Position numbers and translations under genes: made by a program
The notes under the pieces: model-generated
Seen by the model: only the letters and a program-made list of their open reading frames with translations
Database searches by the model: none
Told to the model about the DNA's origin: nothing
Shown here: piece by piece, positions 1 through 12,614 of the stretch
Position numbering within the stretch: position 1 is the stretch's first letter
How the letters are laid out: every line of letters begins with the position of its first letter
NCBI RefSeq assembly: GCF_000003605.2
Contig: NW_003153752.1
Location: forward strand, 71,603 to 121,940
Direction of reading: 5' to 3'
DNA: 50,338 nucleotides
Origin: Saccoglossus kowalevskii
Taxonomy: Eukaryota; Hemichordata; Enteropneusta; Harrimaniidae

Positions 1-56
1 TCTATAAATAGACCATTACATCAGCATACATAATGAGTCTGGAACTTACTACAAAT

Positions 57-171
57 TTCTAGAATGTTCCATTACCTTCTATTGCCTCATACAGTGTTCT
101 ATTACCTATTCAACCAGTTTCTAAAAAATATAGAATATTCCACCCAGACACAGTACAGTTCTAGAACATTC
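57..171. promoter_or_regulatory. Cluster of heat-shock-element-like sites
   Basis: TTCTAGAATGTTC (57-69) and TTCTAGAACATTC (159-171) are perfect three-unit TTCnnGAAnnTTC arrays, the consensus for heat-shock factor. GAATATTC (133-140) is a two-unit site between them. TATAAATA at 3-10 reads TATTTATA on the minus strand. If functional, the target would most simply be a minus-strand gene beyond the left edge. Chance or repeat origin is not excluded. Confidence 0.35.
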
Positions 172-1853
172 TCAGTGGCACGGAAGTGGTAAATAAGTCG
201 TATGCGACAATGCTAATGTTTTCTTAGTTATTAAAAACCACACATGTTTTTGGGTAATTACATGTACTGTGCATAGTTACAATTAGCTCAATACTGTATG
301 TTTGTGATGTCCAAGCCTAGCTAGAAATATTTATATTTATGATTAAAAGGAAACCTTATGTACCATGGGAAGTATAGCTGGAACAAGAATGTACGTATAC
401 CCATATCTAAGGGAAGTGGGAAAGCAGATGTCCTTTTTTGTTTATATTTTCTTCCATAATTTATACCTTGTATAATTTGTCGTAGAACTGTCCTTCACCA
501 GTCGTATTATACATGAAACTGCAATAACTGTGTAAACTGCTATATTACGAAGAGAGCAATGTTCCAGAATATCCAAAAAATAAATTTGCTGAATTGTAAT
601 TGTTTCTCACTAATTATATAAATTATATAATTTACATACACTCTCATAACTCAACAATGTCTAATTCATGATGTAGAGATTGACTATTATTTAATTGTGT
701 ACAGTACCGGCTTCCATATTAAATTAAAAATAAAATAAAATAAAGCTAATTTGTATATTTACGTATCCGTATTCTCGATCACAGGAGATTTGAGTATTGT
801 GTAACGGAAATCAAAACAAAAATATTTTAATTTAAGTTAAATGTTTGAATTATTTGTAAATGTAGTGCCAATCCATATACGAAAATTGGAATAAAACCAT
901 GAAAAGCTAAAGAGAAATGCCATATATCTGAATCCTAGTAATTATTCAAAAAGTAACATTGATAAAGTTATGAATTTGCCACACTGTTCCGTGAGGCATC
1001 TATATTTTCTATGAGTTTAGATATCGCTTGTGTATGTTTTTATATTTACTATCTAAACACTGTCTAATTGACAAGATCCAAAGTTTTAAGGGGAACCACA
1101 AATAGTACTAACCTGTGAAAAGAGAAATGGCGCCATTTAAATAGAAATTCGTTGCCCGAGCTCAGCCCATATCCTACATAGTTTACATTCGTATACGTCA
1201 TATTACGTGATCTGTGAAAACCCGCCAAATTGATTGTTTTCATTTGAATAATTCCTATTTGAACTATTTTGCAACAATGCTTGAAATTAGTATTTGTTCT
1301 ATCTCGGTATTTAAATAATAAAATACGTGGGTCACCGACCTTGTTTTTAAGAAAATCGTGTGTTATATTACGCAGTTGATACATGGAAATGTGATCCTTT
1401 CAAATATGAAGAACATATTTATTATTCACTACCCATAGACCACATAATACACTTGTGGATAAATTTACTCGAAACACCAGAAATGCGATTTCTTGCGCTG
1501 GGAGGTTGTGGTATATAGAAAAAAACTGTTTATTTCATGTACACGACCTCTGCCATGTAGCCATTGCAGCCAGTTTTCCCAATTAACACTTACATTTTGA
1601 AATGTTATCCTTCACAAAAGTTAAGTGATCGAAAATAGTTCAACTGTTGTGATAACGTCAAGTGATAAAATTCGGGAAAAGTATTTGTCAATGCGAAGCC
1701 TCTTACAAGATTGTGCCTGATTGGGTACCCAACCCTAACACCAATCACACCAATCTCAGAGCAGCTTGCTTGTTGACTTTTTTTTCTGAGTTAGAATTAT
1801 GCTTTGACCCAACAAAGTATTTGCTGATAGGTCAAGTTTTAGTCATGCTTTTC

Positions 1854-1891
<38 letters not shown>
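1854..1891. repeat. (AAT)n microsatellite
   Basis: About 12 AAT units. They create a poly-Asn run in a spurious open frame. The mirrored region on the right arm (near 44460-44490) has only a short TTATTAAT stretch. Confidence 0.95.
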
Positions 1892-1892
<1 letters not shown>

Positions 1893-2222
1893 CAACCAAC
1901 CGCTCAGTGCGGCTTAAACTTTAACCTAATTTATGGACATTGTACATTGTGTGTGTGGTATTGTTATTGGATACATATGAAAGCCAATGTCATTTAACAT
2001 GTCCGAGTCGCCATTTACTTCACCAACACTTTTGTCATCAATGTGAACATGTAAGTATTATGAATACTTAACTTGGGTTCAAATAAGTCATATTCCATAC
2101 CGGAGTTGGAAATCACCGCTTACACGAAAGAATGCCATCAATTAGTGTCAATGTATGTTTTGAATGTGTCCGACTCAATACCCGGACTCGCGGTCCCCGC
2201 CTATACGAGAGAATGCCATCAA

Positions 2223-2898
2223 TGTCAGCATCCTTTATTTTATGTTTTTTGCCATATTACCTCAAACCCTGCAAATGGAAGTGTGCACGGAATCATGTGA
2301 AGAAATGGTGTTCATTGCCTTGTGATAACTGTCATAAGGATGATTGACATGTTGTACTTGTTATCGATTCTGGAAGGACAATGAAATCTGCCAGGTGTGC
2401 TTGTAATTTACATAACAAAGGGTGTTTACAACTTTGGAAGGATAATTTGAATCTACTAGGTGTGCTGTTATTTGAATAACAAAGGATGTTTATGATCTAT
2501 TGAGTTGCCTCGGTGACACAGCTACCAACAGTGCCCTCCAGGCTACCAGCGTTCCTCTGCAAGAAGACTCCTGTATTTCTTCGTTGTTTTGTTGCAGAAG
2601 CCATTGACTGTCGTCCAGTATTACATCCTGGAACTGTGAGTTATCACCAATGCACACTTCCCTAAGCAATCCCCCATTTTAGTGACTTTATTCATTGTAT
2701 TTATCTGTGCTTTATTTCTTGTAATTATTTTGAGAGGTATTAAAGCCAAGAGTTTTAACTCGATATTTCGGTGTGTGTATTTCATTACCAGTACTGTCGT
2801 CTTGTCTACCCCATACTAGCAGTGAAAGAACCTCCTTTCCAGTGTGAGTTCTGTGGGTGGCCCTCTCAATTGCGATAAGCAGGCCTTACACTGTGACA
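2223..2898. mobile_element. Solo LTR (676 bp) with target-site duplication
   Basis: Begins TGTCAG and ends GTGACA, giving perfect 5-base inverted ends TGTCA/TGACA. It is flanked by ATCAA (2218-2222) and ATTAA (2899-2903), a 5-base duplication with one mismatch. The opposite arm has the uninterrupted site in inverted orientation (44135-44155, reading GCCATCAATCAGTG on the minus strand). An ATTAAA sequence near 2738 fits an LTR polyadenylation region. No internal retroelement genes are present, so only a recombined LTR remains. Confidence 0.65.
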
Positions 2899-4818
2899 AT
2901 TAATCAGTGTCAATGATTGTGTTCACTGTGACCAACTTAGTACCCGGTCTTATCTAGGGTTAATGTGATCGGCAATATCTGCTGTTATGTGTGAATGTCT
3001 GGAAGTTTGTCATTTTTGTATTTCCAACGGTGTTATACGAGAATTAAAATTAAAATTAAATAATATATAAATATATATATATACTTTTGTTTGTCTGTGT
3101 ATACTTGTTTTTCATAAAACAAACACACTCTACCCGTCTTAAAGTTGAATGACCCAATTGTACCGACTGACACGTGTTAGTATAGTATAGTTAGTTAGTT
3201 TAGCTCCTTTCAAACGACAACCTGTTATACACTGAACAAGCACATGAAAGTGTATCGTCGGCATTCACATAGTTCAATGGTACATGTGTTCATGCATACA
3301 TGTAATCGCTAGAGTTTAGTTTACCTCTGTCAGGTTCAAAGCTGGATTGACATGACAGGTGTATGATTTTCCATGACTGAAAAATGAAATCTTTGTCAAT
3401 ATTTGCGTCAAACATTCATGTCTTAAAGTGGGGGTGTTGTCATCTGCTCATGCGTTAGATGGCCATAGCGTGTCACTGTTTACAGACAAGCGCTACCCAT
3501 GAGCCATGGGCGCGAGCGCAAGTGACGACCATCCCGCTTTAACCAAATCATTGGACTGACCTCAATAAGGTAATACGACGCCAAACAAATATTGTATACT
3601 GTATTGTCTGTGACAAAACAAAGTACTGCAGCAAGAATATACTCAGCTCAAAAAAACAAATGTGTGTTTAATGTACTCGTATAATATCGATAACACATCA
3701 TAATTCTAGATTTTTGTGACACCAAATACACGACTGTCGTTGACCAATTGCATTTGAGTTCGCATGCTATTGCTGTGTCGTTATTGTAAATGTCATTGAG
3801 AAGCAGATTATCTAAAGTTTTGGTTAAATAAATAGTTGGTAATGACCTGTATACGTAAATACGTCATGTGTACACCCACTCAATCTATTTTACTTTTGCC
3901 CATATACTATATAAATCATCTTTCAATAAAATCTTAAACATTGCCTAGAGTACAGTGCACACTTGTGTCATATTTGTCACTAAATATTAGCTTACATGAA
4001 AACTTAGGTAAATAGCTGCTACACATGTGCCGTTTTATGAGCTTCAATGTTTTTAAAAGCTAAAAATTATTTTTTATTAGCGTTTATGACACACCTACAT
4101 TGTGAGACCATGTGGCAAAAGCATGCCAGTTTCCCAGGCACATTAAAAACTTGAGATAGATAAAAACACGTTTTTTAATGCCAGTGGTTAATCAATCTGG
4201 AAGTAAATTATGTCCTAAAAAAATAATCTCGCATGATAAGATCTAATTTAATCATTACAGTGGCGGTGTGACAGATTTTTTCGCGTGGTGTATTTTCATT
4301 GAACCGCAGTTTCAAATTTAAAACAAAAATAATGTTTCTTTACAAAATAGATCAGCGGGATTGGCGTCGTTAGGTATGTGGACCTAAGGGCTATGTGTAT
4401 CTTTTGGTATAATCTTCGATATTTCTTTCAAAACATTGCGAAAAAAAAAATTATTATAAAAATTTAAAAAAAATTATAATCGCTAAATTCCACACAAAAA
4501 TGGATAGTAACACTTACTTACTATAACCACAATTCCCTTAAAGTTGATTAAAGTAATCTAGTCGATAACAATGGATGTCTCTGAATTGATCATGGTTGAG
4601 CTTGAAATCGCAACATTGTCAATGCTGTTGTAGAGTGGATTATTTTTAAAATATTTAAATCGTCCCCTTTTCAAGGAAAAAACACTCTAAAATTATTGTT
4701 ACTTTACCGTCTGAAGGTAATATTGAGCCATTCTTTGACAACTAGATTTTCAACAAATAAATAGTCCTGTTAGTAAACAATGTGTTTTATAAACACTAAT
4801 TGACTAGGCAACATCAAC

Positions 4819-4821
4819 TAT

Positions 4822-4888
<67 letters not shown>

Positions 4889-4890
4889 TT
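4819..4890. repeat. (TTTA)n microsatellite
   Basis: About 18 tetranucleotide units. The following 400 bases are T-rich and yield two spurious open frames. Confidence 0.95.
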
Positions 4891-5826
4891 GGAAAGACAC
4901 ACATATAGCTCGACCACAATTCCTAAATTTTTCCTGATACGATTGACAGCAGGTTACACATTTACCGTTACCAGTAGTGTATGTTTTTCATTGAGGAGCA
5001 AATTTCGATTACACTTGGTTGTAGATTTTGCTTATTTCATAGCGTTTTTCATTTCCTTTGTTTCATTTTATTGTATTTATTATTCTTATCATTTCATTTG
5101 TATTATTATTTTCCATTCTCTGTTCAACTTAATTATTTAGTTTTATATCATTTTTATTTTACCTATTTACTTTCTTTACTCTTGTTTAATATAATACATA
5201 TAATTGAAAATACTAATTATTCTCATGTGATTTTCTCCATTAAATATTTCAATTGTTTTTGTTAATTTTAATTAACTTGATAAATGTTATCAAAACATGT
5301 AGTTGAAATATGTTAATGTTAATTAAAGTAATTGATATGCGCGATGTCTTAGCTAGTACACAGCTAAAGCCTAGGGTAAATGGCAAATTTGTAAATCTGT
5401 AAATTTGAAATCAAATTTAATATAGTATTGTCTGGGTTATATTTGTTCAAAGGCATATGAAAGGCTATGCCATCGATGTGAAATAACACAGTCAATATAA
5501 TTTACGTTATAAACATTTTACCAAATTAACATATGTATTTGCATCAATTGAGGAGTTTCTCAATATATCTGATATTTGAAATTAATCAATAGTAATTCAC
5601 AAACAAGTTAAAAAGGGGTGTACCCTTTGCAGTCTATTAGGGTTCCGATCCAATACACGCAATTGTCTAAATATTGAAATTTAACTTTCATACTTTGAAA
5701 ATACTGCTATGATAATGTTGACATGCAAAGCACAGACTTGGAAAACTTCATCAATCATTTGAGACAATATAAATATTGGACACGGGTGCAACCTAACCTA
5801 ATTTTTTAAAATATCGACTTTATAGA

Positions 5827-5828
<2 letters not shown>

Positions 5829-5857
<29 letters not shown>

Positions 5858-5858
5858 T
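5829..5858. repeat. (TA)n-rich microsatellite
   Basis: Runs of AAATAT followed by about nine TA units. Confidence 0.9.
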
Positions 5859-6849
5859 TTCAGGGCTCTAGACATTTCAACTTAATCTGTGTAAACTTCA
5901 AACTAGTTAGTAACAGTGTCTTGAGGGGCCTTGGTTAAAATACTACGAGCTAGGTGTATAACCATTTTACCCGATATTCACTCGACTGTCGCAGAATGGC
6001 TTTGCAATTAACATGTAATTAATATGTAACACTCTCTGGCCGCCGAGGAGTTGAACTATATTTGGAAACATTTTGATTTCAGGTATGTTTCACGTCATGT
6101 ATGTTTCACGTCATAATATTGCGCGTTTATGTCTGTTAATTGTGGGCGACAGTAGCTAGTACCGATATTACCCGTACTGGTAGAGTTGGGGTGTACACAC
6201 TGCTAGATACCTCACTTCTATGTCGCTGTCACTCGTCGCAATGTGTATGTATATACGGTATATTAGATACAGTTTCATTTCAAGCTAGAATGACGATTAA
6301 AATAATTATTAAATTTGGGTATTCTACGCATCTAAGCTTAATTTGCATAACAACTCCAGTAAATGCGGAACATTCCGTATGTGAACTGGTGGGTGACGCC
6401 AAGACGTTTTGAATAATTAGGGTCGGGAGACTGACCTTATTAGTAAGAATTTCATAAAATTAAGAAGAGTTAATTGGCCGAGTTTTAACGACAATTCATT
6501 TTGCCACGTAAGACATCTTGTCCACGGTACAGCTTGATCTTTTCCAGTTCACTGTAATAGTCAACATTCGATTTCATTCGTCACAGATTGATGACATAAA
6601 TACTCAAATGGCTGATAACTGATCTTTTTCTTTGAACTGTAATGGAAATTTGACATGCGTTGTACACACGGTTCGAGAATCCCGGGGGAACACAAGCTCT
6701 TCTCCGTACTTCTGGATATTTAATTAAACACAGATTGGCCTATAATAGCTTGATCTAATGTTTTTGCGACTAGCTCTGTTTACTTTGTCGGCGAATGTAT
6801 TAATGGACAGTGCGATCACAAAGAACCATAAAGAACCCCGCTAGTTATG

Positions 6850-6963
6850 TTATACCGACCCCAAACGTACCGCCATGGCCTTAAGATTAAGTAACGGGGC
6901 ATTCTATGTACTTTCCACTAGTGCTATGACATCATGATATCTCAATAATAAGCATTAACGACG
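6850..6963 (+). repeat. Dispersed repeat R4, copy 1
   Basis: Short match to 8835-8945: TACCGACC, GCCTTAAGATTA, ACGGGGCATTCTATGTAC, TTTCC, ATGACATCATGA and an ATTAACG end. Origin unknown. Confidence 0.4.
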
Positions 6964-7019
6964 AACTTATTACAGTGGCTCCCATACAAAAGGAGACCTG
7001 CTGGGTCTCTTATACCACA

Positions 7020-7430
7020 GAATACTCCACCACTTGGCCAGAGTGGTTAACGACTCATCTGACCCAGGCGACTGTCATTAACCCTGATTGTAGTCACAAG
7101 GTAACTCAACATATTTCTCGGCCTATGCAGTAGTATAGTGCTTAGCGTGTTCACTTCGCATCAGTGGGGTTCTGGAGTAGATTTAAAGAGTTGATTGCTC
7201 ACTAAACAGTATACATTTGAGTAGAGTTTGCCCTGCCCTTGAAGCACGCAGTATTGGAAGTAGATTTCTGAGGCTGGTTTGTATTCTAGTACTTGGCATT
7301 ATCACCTATGACAGCAGTGTCTTACATGCCTGGCTCAAAAATATTTATAAAAGTCATCACCATCACTACCATATCCTGTGGGAGGACTATACCAAGGCTA
7401 CCTATTGAAGAGAGGGGATTACCCTCTGTC
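7020..7430 (+). mobile_element. Possible tRNA-derived SINE-like segment
   Basis: Contains tRNA-like promoter words: TGGCCAGAGTGGTTAA near 7036 and, further on, TAGTGCTTAGCGTGTT near 7135 followed by TTCGCATCAGTGGGGTTC. These resemble A and B boxes but do not fold into a confident tRNA. No tail or target duplication was defined. Confidence 0.25.
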
Positions 7431-8834
7431 GCCAACAACTTAACCACGAACAACCTATTATTGACCAAATACACGATTTATCGATACAATCTGCATGCAG
7501 ATTAAGTGTATTCTATCTAACACATTGAGTATAAGAACGCAGTGGCTCCAAAATTACTCAAACGTTAAATTGTGTAACTGCTTCTAAGAAAAATCTAACT
7601 TATGAACAGTAATATTCTCTCTAAACAGAATATTATGTTTTGCTGTGGATACATTATCTCAATATAATATATGACTATAGTGTGTTTATAGTATCATCAT
7701 GGCATTGAGATAATATGACTGTATTTAACATGTGATATTTACAGTATGGATCCTGTTTGTTCTCTGTGTTCTAGTATGTATGATGAATATACTTTAAATC
7801 CACAGTACATACTTCTAATTCAACAAGTTGCCCGGCAATCGTCGAGCCCCTAAATAAACTATGTGATTATCGTAGAATAATCTGTGAAGTGCTCACTAAA
7901 TTTAGATAAGGGGAATTTATCATGTCGCTTTGTGTTTGTGTTTAATACCCACGTTGCACGCATGTGATACACGGTTTCTCACACACTAAACACAGACTTA
8001 ATACGGACTTAACTAGCACTATAAATTGTATCATTCAGTGCGATGCATTTCGCATTTCGTGGCAAGTTTATTCATATAAGTGCAAGTATTCATGTATAGT
8101 CAATTGTGTTCGCTATGCTAATACACTGTAGTTGAATGATAGTGTATTATGCCGCTCACGTTACCCTGTATTATGCCTCTCAAGGGCGAAAGATTACTTG
8201 GCCTCGAGTCAATCTACATTGTGTTGTTGTTTTTTCTAGATATTTATTTGGTTATTTATTGACTAACCCATGCCAAAAATCATCACGCCTAAATCAGTCG
8301 AAACGCTGAACCTATCTAACCATGGTTACCACGGTAACCAACCAACTCATTGTGACAATTTATTACATTTACCAGGGTTCAAATTAACACTAAATATGTT
8401 GTTCAAATTAACAACTAAATGCGTTTGTGTCGCCGATCTGACATATCCGAGTTGTAGAAGTTGTAGTTGTAGAAGCCTGAGAGCTGAGGCAACGTCGTGG
8501 TCGGTTATCTTCGAATAGACGTGTAGCATTTGAATGAAAAATATCATTTATAGATTTAAAAAAAGAAAGTGTGATTGAATTTTTCTAACCTTAAGGTAAA
8601 TTAAAAATATATGTTTTTAACCCAAAACCATGTTTTGGTATATTGTTGTGCACATATCCAAATACAATGTGTTTAATTTCAAACAGACAAACAAAATAGG
8701 AAGATGTGGAAAATAATTTTAAAAAATAGTATTACAATACAATACAACAGCAACCGAGCCGACTATATCGTTTTTATTTGTCAGTGAAGTGTAAACAGTG
8801 AGGTGTGAGCAACAACGATTTATCCACAGTTATG

Positions 8835-8945
8835 TGTTACCGACCACCACAGTGACCTTAATATATAGGAACGGGCCATTCTAGGTACTTTCCCATAAGA
8901 TGACACCATGAGGAGGTGTCAATATTAGTCAATAACAATAAACGG
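8835..8945 (+). repeat. Dispersed repeat R4, copy 2
   Basis: Partner of 6850-6963, with ACGGGCCATTCTAGGTAC and ATGACACCATGA. Confidence 0.4.
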
Positions 8946-10142
8946 ATCACAGTTGTTCATATACAAAGACGAACACATAAGCGCACACCACAAAAATAGC
9001 AAACTATTGTGTATGTAAGAATAGGTTCCAGAAAAGCGTACTGTAAATCTGGAGATGCAAGATAATATTCTGCTGCTGGGCTTTGAAAACATCATGAAAA
9101 ATCATGTGACAATCTCCAACTTTATGAATTATTTTGTAAATAAATGGTGACCAGCCATGTTTTGTGAAACAAAGGCATTTTTCGACTAAATTTGAGTTAT
9201 TGAATTTCTTTTTAACGGTTATTTTTAATATCCCTAGACTGAAGTCAATATTGAATTTTAAACAAAGGTTTGATGGGTTGTTTCTTCCAGCGTTTATCCG
9301 CTTTACATAACAAGTGATGATGATTTCTCATTTTAAGTCGAATACGTTTTCAAATTACTTCAATAACTGGGGATTGATATGTGAGTCAGAGGCTAACTGT
9401 TGGTTATCCGAAAATACGAAAAACATGGGTTACCAAATTATATAACGTCATAGATTTTGTGTCAGCGCTTCACATGACTACCACACGAAGGAATGTGACG
9501 ACCGCATGAATATGTATCATGTGACGTATCACATGAATATCTTATCCTGGTGTGAAGAGCCAATCAAAGTAGACTATGTTTTTGTCTCATGACAAGGTGT
9601 TTATTACACAGAAATCTCCTGTTTTCAATTGATGACAGAAAGTTACAGGTATTTATAATTTTCAGTCAATTTACGACCTGTCCTTACAGTAGTCGAGCTG
9701 TATTTTGTTATCACTTACCCTTCGCTACCACCATTACAGTGTCTGCTGACTCGCTTATATAAATGGCGCGCTGCCATAATGTTGGTGTGTACCGCCGGTA
9801 ATGAGTCTAAAGGTCACAGCCATGCGAAAGCATGCTGGTGGTTGTAGCAGACATTATTCGAAAGGCCATTTTGCTAAAATACTATGCAGTCAATCTCCTT
9901 AACAATTCGGGTATTACTACAATATAACAGTATCTCATCACTGAATGGGTATGTCGGTAATATGTACTATTAGGCCGGTATTCAAACGCTTTGTTTCCGT
10001 ATGTCATGGCCTATGGCCTATGATCAACTTACCTTTTTTCATGTTTTCATTGTTTGTATATACATTGGTGATCACATCTGATACAAGGGTTGGTAATGAC
10101 ACATAAAATCTGACTCATTTATAGCCATGCTTAAACATCTAG

Positions 10143-10620
10143 TTAAGGTAGAGATGCAGGTTCGTGGAGTGGAATTTTTTTGTTTTTGCTTTTTATTATC
10201 CAAACAGTCTTGGCTATAGACTGTTAAAATTTTGTGTAATTGTGAATAGTTGAACATACACAAAAAACGATTTTAAAATATAGATAACAGGTGCAAACAT
10301 TCTCTCTTTTGAATGCTTAGCAAGATTTAGCATTGCTGTACATAAATAATAAAAAAGAAACATGGTGAAAAAAAGAAATGACGGGATCTCCATATTATGC
10401 ATTATATTTAACTTTTATCAAAACGATAATACATTTAAATTTGGAACTGTTACAGCCATTTTAATTATGAGCATTAGCAAACTTCTTACTGAGTGAATTG
10501 TTATGCAAATTAGCAATTATCTCAGCTTCTTTTTAGTGCACATCCCAGAACTTTAAAAATAAATAGCTCCTAGACGTTTTGACCTTTTGTATTGAAATTT
10601 TCACTTTCTTCATAGTAAAC
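10143..10620 (+). repeat. Dispersed repeat R2, copy 1
   Basis: Collinear direct match to 18231-18690, with GAGATGCAGGTTCGT, CAGTCTTGGCTAT, CAAACATTCTC, GCTTAGCAAGATTTAGCA and GGATCTCCATATTATGCA. It lies in sequence present only in the left arm. The two minus-strand open frames here are short and not preserved in copy 2. Confidence 0.6.
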
Positions 10621-12329
10621 AGATGTACCCATAAACCAATGTTGACAGGAAACAGAAGCATGGATTAGAAGCTAATTTTTTAAAATTACTTTTGACCAAA
10701 AAAGCACATTTTTGTGCACATTTCAAACTACAGTGACCATAACAAAAATACTCAAAAATTTTTAAAATTCATACAATGAGCTTTCCGAAAATATATAGTT
10801 TTGTGGACAAGGGAGGTCATCTTGGTTTGAAACAATTTCAAACAAATTTATTTTTATAGGATAGGTGTCAATTTTTTTTTCAATTGTTAAAACATTAACG
10901 TAGTACATACAATCTGAAAAAGCACCTTTTCTGGCCATGTTAGAGTCAAAAATCGTAGCTAAAACACCATGGGAACTAGAGGAGAAATTGATTGTGTGCT
11001 AACCAATTTAAAATGTTGAAACACCAATATTCTTACTCTTACTAAAGCATACAACGATGGTTTGTCAGAAAACACACAATAGAATATTGGTTAACAATTG
11101 ATGCTCATCACCATCAGTCAAGCAGTGTGTTGATATACAATCCACATTTCACTGTAAGTTGATATTTAAATATTTCTGTTGAATACCTATGCTATACAAT
11201 ACAATATATTCATCTTGACAGCAGCAGGTAGTTCTTTAAGTCCAAATAAACATGGTAATTTATGAGGATACGATGTTGTGAGGGTGCTATATGATGTACG
11301 ATATTACGTCATACATAAGCGGGTGGTGTAATTATTTCACCCTATAGAATCAATTTTACAATTTCCAGTCACCGAAAAAATATTTCGTTTTAATGTACTG
11401 TGAATGTTTAATAGTAAATTTACAATTGTTCGTCCATGCTACTGAATAGTGGTTGTTGTCCCTTCAATCAATAATGCAATATATATTTTGTCATGTTCAT
11501 TGGACAATGACTTTTTTTAAATGAACCATTGAACAGGTGTATATCAGGGAATACAAAAAATCAATGTCATTACTATGTTATATAGAAACAGTGAACGTGA
11601 CAATTTAATTAATTCACCAGTTGAAGGTCCAATTTTGCAATAATGTGACAGTGCATTTACTTCTCTAATGAAAAACTAATTTTACCAGTTTAAATAAAAA
11701 CATACATATATCAACGTCATACGACCACGCACGATAGGTGGAATAGGTTAAAGGGTAATTTAAGTTTACATTCGAATGTTGATTGGGTCGGGCTTGATGC
11801 AACAACTATTGAAATCCAAAGTAATATTTCAAAAAGCTATCAGAAATGTTATAGAGCATGCAATACAAAATAATTGTGAAGAAAAACAAATGTAACGAAA
11901 AAATAGGTTTGGAATATCTTGTGCTAAGCATTTTTCAAATTGTTTTAAAAGGACAAGCTAACAAATCCAAACATTGTATACTTTACTTTAAATTATTATC
12001 TTGAATGTCAAAGGAGTATTCAAGATTTATTCAGGTTTATTCAAATCAAAACTTTTACAATAATGCCATTGAAGGTGGACAGTAATGTACAGAAAATGTT
12101 AGTACATGGGATTAACACATCCGGTACACACCACTATAATTTACACAGAATTCCGAATTCTCTACAGGCTTACAATTTGGAACCTATAAATTCACAATGA
12201 TTCTGCTGTATTTGCAAATAAATATATTGAAATGAAGCTAATCCTTATTTTCTACCGCAGGTGATCTGAATGATGTATAAGGGAGAAATTTGTTATATTT
12301 ATATTTATTTAAATATATCCTTATACTAT

Positions 12330-12614
12330 GTTGCTCAATTAAATTTACTTGACGTATATGTATTTGTCGACTTATCTGTAGCAGCCATCGTTATTGTTAT
12401 CATTTTATTATGTTACAAATAGCTGTAGATGAGTTAGCCTGTATTGATTATCATCATTTACTTGGAGCGCCATCATTTGGTCTATTTCAAACAAAAGTCA
12501 ACGGAAGAGTCATTTAGTTTTGAAATCTGGGCCAGTGATCAAAGATTTTTTCACCACATATTCATTCTGTTTATTGCAGGCACTGTACATTATTACTTAA
12601 CACTAATAACAATA
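12330..12614 (+). promoter_or_regulatory. Conserved 5' region of gene A, with likely 5' UTR intron acceptor
   Basis: This stretch aligns in inverted orientation with about 39825-40080 upstream of gene B. Both copies keep a pyrimidine-rich tract followed by AG (12578-12579 in A; TTGTAG in B) about 35 bases before the start codon, suggesting that a non-coding first exon lies further upstream. Small indels put the upstream open frame of A and B out of register, which argues against translation beginning earlier. No clear TATA box or NF-kB site was identified. Confidence 0.4.

Larger units (their letters stand above)
205..6420. repeat. Outer left block of the inverted duplication
   Basis: Successive short stretches match the reverse complement of 40870-47330 in mirrored order: around 300 with 47195, 1340 with 45065, 1700 with 44630, 2120 with 44240, 2950 with 44100, 3120-3180 with 43870-43930, 3570 with 43600, 3942-4001 with 42736-42796, 4130-4230 with 42040-42110, 4270-4320 with 41930-41960, 5990 with 41230 and 6190-6240 with 41000-41050. 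Between matches there are many indels. No convincing gene lies here; the open frames are short and not conserved between arms. Confidence 0.75.
6421..12309. other. Left-arm-only intergenic stretch
   Basis: About 5.9 kb that corresponds to under 0.8 kb (40080-40870) on the right. It holds R4 copies, a SINE-like segment and R2 copy 1. All open frames are under 85 codons with no recognisable domain. The rest shows no identifiable feature. Confidence 0.6.

Noticed and set aside
1662-1997. 111-codon frame with poly-Asn
   Set aside because: The length is due to the AAT microsatellite, and the mirrored sequence on the right arm has no matching frame.
12444-12614. N-terminal extension of gene A (MIIIIYLERH...)
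   Set aside because: The equivalent frame in gene B diverges through indels, and a conserved splice acceptor lies inside it, so this is more likely 5' UTR and intron.
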